A stretch of DNA of 9,445 nucleotides from positions 1-9,445 of the forward strand of contig CAMGJH010000018.1 of the NCBI GenBank assembly GCA_946056345.1, in the 5' to 3' direction. Each line of letters begins with the position of its first letter. Positions within the stretch are counted from its first letter, which is position 1. This document shows positions 7,497 through 9,445 of this stretch, in pieces. Both the position numbers and the translations under genes were made by a program. This DNA is from an uncultured Lentisphaeraceae bacterium (GTDB lineage: Bacteria > Verrucomicrobiota > Kiritimatiellia > RFP12 > DVOR01). The notes beneath the pieces were generated by a model. That model was not told the DNA's origin, searched no databases, and worked only from the letters and a program-made list of their open reading frames with translations.

Positions 7497-8049
7497 ACTT
7501 GCGCATCCGGCAGAAGCTCTCGATTGCCGAGTGGAAGTCCTTCGAAAAGACGCCGGCCGTCTTGCGGTCGATCGCCGTCTTCACACACTTGGCCACGAAG
7601 GTTTCCAGGAGGAACTGCCCGAAGGCGTGCAGGTTGTTCTTCGTCTGCAGAATCAGGGCGAGCACTTCGGTGCGCGGCTGGTCCTTGGCGATGGCCTCGC
7701 CGATAACGTCACACGATGCAATGATCTTGCTGATGCGCTGCTCGAAGGTGCCCTCGTTAATCAGCGCGATCTCGCGATTGGTCTGGCAGAAGCTGCGAAT
7801 ACCCTGATTGAAGCGCTCCGAGAAGGTAGACGGGTCGGCTGCGGCAATTGACTTCTGCACGGCATCAGCAATGTAGTCATCGAGCAACAACTGGCCCAGC
7901 TGGTGGAGTGCGTTTTTCGCGGCGCTGACTTGCAGGAGCGTATCGGTGCAGGGCGACTTGCTCTTAATCATACGCAAGATGCCTTTGCACTGGCCTACGA
8001 CCTTGTTCAGGCGGCGTTGGAATGCCATTCTGTCTGTATCGTCAATCAT
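7495..8049 (-). CDS. Tandem two-domain CsoR/RcnR/FrmR-family (DUF156) regulator
   Basis: The 184 residues are two copies of a CsoR-family domain with an exact 92-residue offset. Half 1 (about 9-91) has the family signature: RRLNKVVGQCKGILRMI (12-28), then C34, LLQVSAAKNAL (38-48) and LLL at 54-56. Half 2 (101-183) aligns without gaps at about 27 of 83 identities by hand count. Shared positions include F10/F102, C21/C113, KN at 45-46/137-138, FS at 76-77/168-169 and SFC at 86-88/178-180. CsoR proteins are normally single 85-120-residue domains that dimerise into all-helical DNA-binding assemblies sensing copper, nickel/cobalt, formaldehyde or persulfide. Ligand positions are altered: half 1 has C34, Y59, A63; half 2 has R126, F151, C155, where the classical pattern is Cys, His, Cys. 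The ligand and targets are unknown. AGAGG lies 5 bases before the ATG. GC is lower (55-60% in sampled rows) than in neighbours, a possible sign of transfer. Confidence 0.85.
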   Translation of the reverse strand: MIDDTDRMAFQRRLNKVVGQCKGILRMIKSKSPCTDTLLQVSAAKNALHQLGQLLLDDYIADAVQKSIAAADPSTFSERFNQGIRSFCQTNREIALINEGTFEQRISKIIASCDVIGEAIAKDQPRTEVLALILQTKNNLHAFGQFLLETFVAKCVKTAIDRKTAGVFSKDFHSAIESFCRMRK

Positions 8050-8068
8050 AGTAACCTCTGTTTTATAC

Positions 8069-8092
8069 TTGGCTCACCAAAAGGGTGCCCAA
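8069..8092. promoter_or_regulatory. Inverted repeat in the leader of the CsoR-like gene (candidate operator or RNA hairpin)
   Basis: On the minus strand TTGGGCACC (8092-8084), a five-base centre CTTTT and GGTGAGCCAA (8078-8069) form an imperfect inverted repeat: TTGG pairs with CCAA and CACC with GGTG, with one small internal mismatch or bulge. It lies between the predicted transcription start (about 8098) and the ATG. The location suits an autoregulatory operator, and the short C-run and G-run half-sites loosely recall CsoR-family operators. It would also fold as a hairpin in the 5' leader. Direct evidence is only the symmetry. Confidence 0.45.
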
Positions 8093-8104
8093 CCAATTGC
8101 AACT

Positions 8105-8133
8105 ATTGTAGTATATACCTCGGTCAAAAACAA
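8105..8133 (-). promoter_or_regulatory. Promoter of the tandem CsoR-like gene
   Basis: On the minus strand TTGTTT (8133-8128), a 17-base spacer and TACAAT (8110-8105) fit a sigma-70 type promoter. Transcription would start near 8098, giving a leader of about 49 bases that contains the inverted repeat at 8069-8092. The surrounding DNA is markedly AT-rich for this window. Confidence 0.6.
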
Positions 8134-8186
8134 GGATAAAATACGCGCTTTGGCCGGAAAAGTGGCCTGTTTGGCCAAAACGCGCG
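8134..8186. terminator. Hairpin terminator after the secreted protease gene, possibly bidirectional
   Basis: CGCGCTTTGGCC (8144-8155) pairs with GGCCAAAACGCG (8173-8184) over 12 positions with one C/A mismatch and a 17-base loop. On the minus strand the tail is TATTTTAT (8143 down), suited to ending the protease transcript. On the plus strand TTTTTT follows at 8189-8194. The core overlaps a perfect 16-base palindrome, AAAACGCGCGCGTTTT, at 8177-8192. TTGGCC occurs three times in this spacer (around 8150, 8171 and 8213). Confidence 0.5.
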
Positions 8187-8255
8187 CGTTTTTTCTGGGG
8201 CTGAGGCTTGTTTTGGCCGATTGTGTGCGCCGTTGTGCCGCCGTGAGGCCATAAC

Positions 8256-8906
8256 TTACCGAGCAGTCCTCGACGGAGGCGTCTGGCGCATTTCAGCTTC
8301 CAGTTGCGCCAGAGGGCCATAGTGCGCCTCTAGCCACGCCGCGCCATCTTCGCCCCGGCGGCAAGCTGCATTGAGCGGCACCAGCAGCGCCTGGTAGTCC
8401 CCTGCGTGGTGGCGTACGATTAGCGTCTGCAGCAACGCCGCCGCATGCGTATAGCCCTGCCGATAGTCGGCCTGGGCCGGCGCGACCCACCGGGCTGGCT
8501 CGGGGAGGATGACGTAGTCGCGCACATAATCGGCAATCCCTTCAACCAGCCAACTCGGCGTGGTTCCGCCGGGATAACCTTGCACCACGTGCGTGAACTC
8601 GTGCAGCACCATCCCGGCATCCTCGGGCATCCGCTGCATATAGGGGGCCGAGAGGGTGACCGCCCGCCCCAAGGTCACTCCGGGCGGCGCCGAGGGCTCC
8701 TCGGTTAACGCCACCTCAATCGGCGCCGGGTCATCTGCCACGCCCAACGCCTCGGCAATCCGAGGCAGATAGACTGTGGCCAGCCCCTCCAAAATCGCTC
8801 GTCGCCCCACCGAGATTCCCGGTGCAAAGCGTAGCCGCCCAACCGGCTCGGCCCAGGCAAATGAAACAGCCATGAGATAAAGGCATACCATCATCAATCG
8901 ACGCAT
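8256..8906 (-). CDS. Secreted HExxH metalloprotease, basic-secretory-protein-like
   Basis: The 216-residue precursor starts with a clear signal peptide: MRR, a hydrophobic core at 4-16, and AWA at 17-19 before a likely cut. The mature part has the zinc motif HEFTH at 102-106 (H102 and H106 ligands, E103 catalytic). WLVEGIADYVRD follows at 119-130, where a conserved acidic residue (E122 or D126) probably completes the metal site. The HExTHxxQ plus EGIADYVR combination is what I know from the basic secretory protein peptidase family of plants and bacteria. The C-terminal helical part has GYTHAAALLQ (151-160). The substrate is unknown; it should act in the periplasm or outside the cell. The ATG at 8906 is chosen over the in-frame one at 8951 because AAAGGAG sits 7 bases upstream and the signal peptide begins there. 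It is monocistronic, with its own promoter and terminator. Confidence 0.85.
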   Translation of the reverse strand: MRRLMMVCLYLMAVSFAWAEPVGRLRFAPGISVGRRAILEGLATVYLPRIAEALGVADDPAPIEVALTEEPSAPPGVTLGRAVTLSAPYMQRMPEDAGMVLHEFTHVVQGYPGGTTPSWLVEGIADYVRDYVILPEPARWVAPAQADYRQGYTHAAALLQTLIVRHHAGDYQALLVPLNAACRRGEDGAAWLEAHYGPLAQLEAEMRQTPPSRTAR

Positions 8907-8913
8907 AGCGTTG

Positions 8914-8920
8914 CTCCTTT
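8914..8920 (-). promoter_or_regulatory. Ribosome binding site of the secreted protease gene
   Basis: AAAGGAG on the minus strand lies 7 bases before the ATG at 8906. It is a near-ideal Shine-Dalgarno sequence and decides this start over the in-frame ATG at 8951, which lies upstream of the predicted transcription start. Confidence 0.85.
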
Positions 8921-8931
8921 CTGTGGCCTTT

Positions 8932-8961
8932 ACAGTAGCACACCGCTTCACGCCAGGGCAA
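8932..8961 (-). promoter_or_regulatory. Promoter of the secreted protease gene
   Basis: On the minus strand TTGCCC (8961-8956), an 18-base spacer and TACTGT (8937-8932) with the extended -10 triplet TGC just before it. The start would be near 8925, giving a leader of under 20 bases that holds the ribosome binding site. The -10 match is moderate. Confidence 0.5.
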
Positions 8962-9013
8962 GGCCCGCCCCCGGGCGTGTGACAAGATTTAACAGACTTT
9001 GTGCAAAAAGTGC

Positions 9014-9042
9014 TTGACAGCCTGAAATGGGTATGCTACATT
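9014..9042 (+). promoter_or_regulatory. Strong sigma-70 type promoter facing right
   Basis: A perfect TTGACA (9014-9019), a 17-base spacer and TACATT (9037-9042) with the extended -10 triplet TGC at 9034-9036. An A-run (9005-9009) lies upstream, as in UP-element-like contexts. This is the best-matching -35 in the window. Start predicted near 9049. No protein gene of normal length follows. Confidence 0.75.
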
Positions 9043-9048
9043 CACACC

Positions 9049-9138
9049 GTTTTTAAGACATCTCCTACACACAGACACAACCCCACCCAAGAAGATATAA
9101 AAATGCCGGCCAGGTTTTCTGGCCGGCTCTTCTTTTAT
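9049..9138 (+). ncRNA. Candidate small RNA of about 90 nt
   Basis: The promoter at 9014-9042 and the terminator at 9105-9138 bracket a transcript of about 90 bases. Its 5' part (9050-9100) is C- and A-rich and looks unstructured, containing runs such as CACACAGACACAACCCCACC. It ends in a GC-rich hairpin, the usual layout of a trans-acting bacterial sRNA. I recognise no known RNA family; 6S, tmRNA, SRP and RNase P signatures are absent. Alternatives are an attenuated leader, or a mini-ORF starting at 9103 (30 codons) that would run through the hairpin. Confidence 0.5.
9105..9138. terminator. Intrinsic terminator, perfect 9-bp GC stem
   Basis: GCCGGCCAG (9105-9113), loop GTTTT, CTGGCCGGC (9119-9127), then the T-rich tail TCTTCTTTTAT to 9138. 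On the opposite strand the tail is ATTTTTAT, so it could stop transcription from both sides. On the plus strand it would end the transcript from the 9014-9042 promoter. Confidence 0.85.
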
Positions 9139-9412
9139 CATCTCCTCTCCTCAAGGTTCTTCACGCATGTGCGCCGATTGCCTATCTATTCCTAACGCGG
9201 CGAAAGGACCGCGCGGAACGCTCCCTTTCCCGCAGATGCCGTGCCCTGACCTCTTCGCTGCGCACGCGCCTCCATCACCTTGACCTTGCTATTCCACCCC
9301 CGCTATCGCGCCCCTTCGATGCCTGTCGCGGCTAGGTGTTTGTATAGATAGTTCCGGGGGGTTCTTTTGTGGCACTTGTAGAAAAAGGCCGAAAAGGGCA
9401 CATTTTTCATCC
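9139..9412. other. Intergenic stretch with no recognisable gene
   Basis: No open frame with a plausible start, ribosome binding site or recognisable motif was found on either strand, and no tRNA or known RNA signature. Base composition changes along it: pyrimidine-rich to about 9310, then G- and A-rich runs (9354-9395). It ends at the repeat beginning at 9413. Confidence 0.5.
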
Positions 9413-9445
9413 GCCCCGGGTTCGCCTCGAGGTAGGCCCGGGTTC
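9413..9445. repeat. 22-bp tandem repeat, right end of window
   Basis: Positions 9413-9434 match the left-end unit at 19 of 22 bases, in the same orientation, and the next unit begins at 9435 and is cut by the window end. Both internal palindrome cores, CCCGGG and CTCGAGGT, are kept; the differences are one base near the start and two between the palindromes. Confidence 0.85.

Noticed and set aside
7463..7851. Plus-strand frames of 114 and 120 codons
   Set aside because: They are antisense to the tandem CsoR-like gene, whose two homologous halves prove the minus-strand frame is real.
9103..9195. 30-codon ORF after the right-facing promoter
   Set aside because: Its first codons form the terminator hairpin, the ribosome binding site is poor (AAGAAG) and the peptide has no recognisable feature. 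A small RNA is more economical.
9413..9445. tRNA T-arm (GGTTC-like sequence)
   Set aside because: No acceptor, D-arm or anticodon arm can be built. The motif is part of the 22-bp repeat.

Overview
The window reads as GC-rich chromosomal DNA (hand-counted rows are mostly 65-75% GC) from a Gram-negative-type bacterium. The evidence is a lipoprotein with a BamE-like pattern, a membrane-anchored D,D-carboxypeptidase and an EpmA-type EF-P lysine ligase. I cannot name the taxon. A PVC-group or other under-sampled gut or environmental lineage is only a guess. No transposase, phage gene, tRNA, rRNA or CRISPR array was seen. Both window ends lie in the same 22-bp tandem repeat family in the same orientation, so the window may be one assembly contig that broke at repeats.

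Left half, plus strand (209-3624): four genes overlap end to start in one operon. They are an M50 intramembrane protease, the ribosome-associated ATPase YchF, an S11 D-Ala-D-Ala carboxypeptidase with an N-terminal anchor, and a small BamE-like lipoprotein. A strong extended -10 promoter lies so close to the first ATG that the mRNA should be leaderless or nearly so. The operon's probable terminator hairpin lies inside the 3' coding end of the convergent uvrA gene.

Middle, minus strand (7401 down to 3630): epmA and then uvrA, 10 bases apart, with the uvrA ribosome binding site overlapping the epmA stop codon. An intrinsic terminator separates this pair from the gene upstream of it.

Right half, minus strand: 7495-8049 encodes the most interesting protein here. 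It is two CsoR/RcnR/FrmR-family (DUF156) domains fused head to tail with an exact 92-residue period. The sensor residues have been lost in a complementary way that leaves one Cys pair, one Cys per half, in the arrangement of the persulfide sensor CstR. It has its own promoter and a hairpin or operator-like inverted repeat in its leader. Further right is a secreted HExxH protease resembling the basic secretory protein family (8256-8906).

The last ~480 bases have no convincing protein gene. They carry a near-consensus promoter facing right (TTGACA, 17 bases, TGC-TACATT) and, about 60 bases past the predicted start, a perfect 9-bp terminator hairpin. This is the layout of a ~90-nt small RNA. The rest is featureless up to the terminal repeat.
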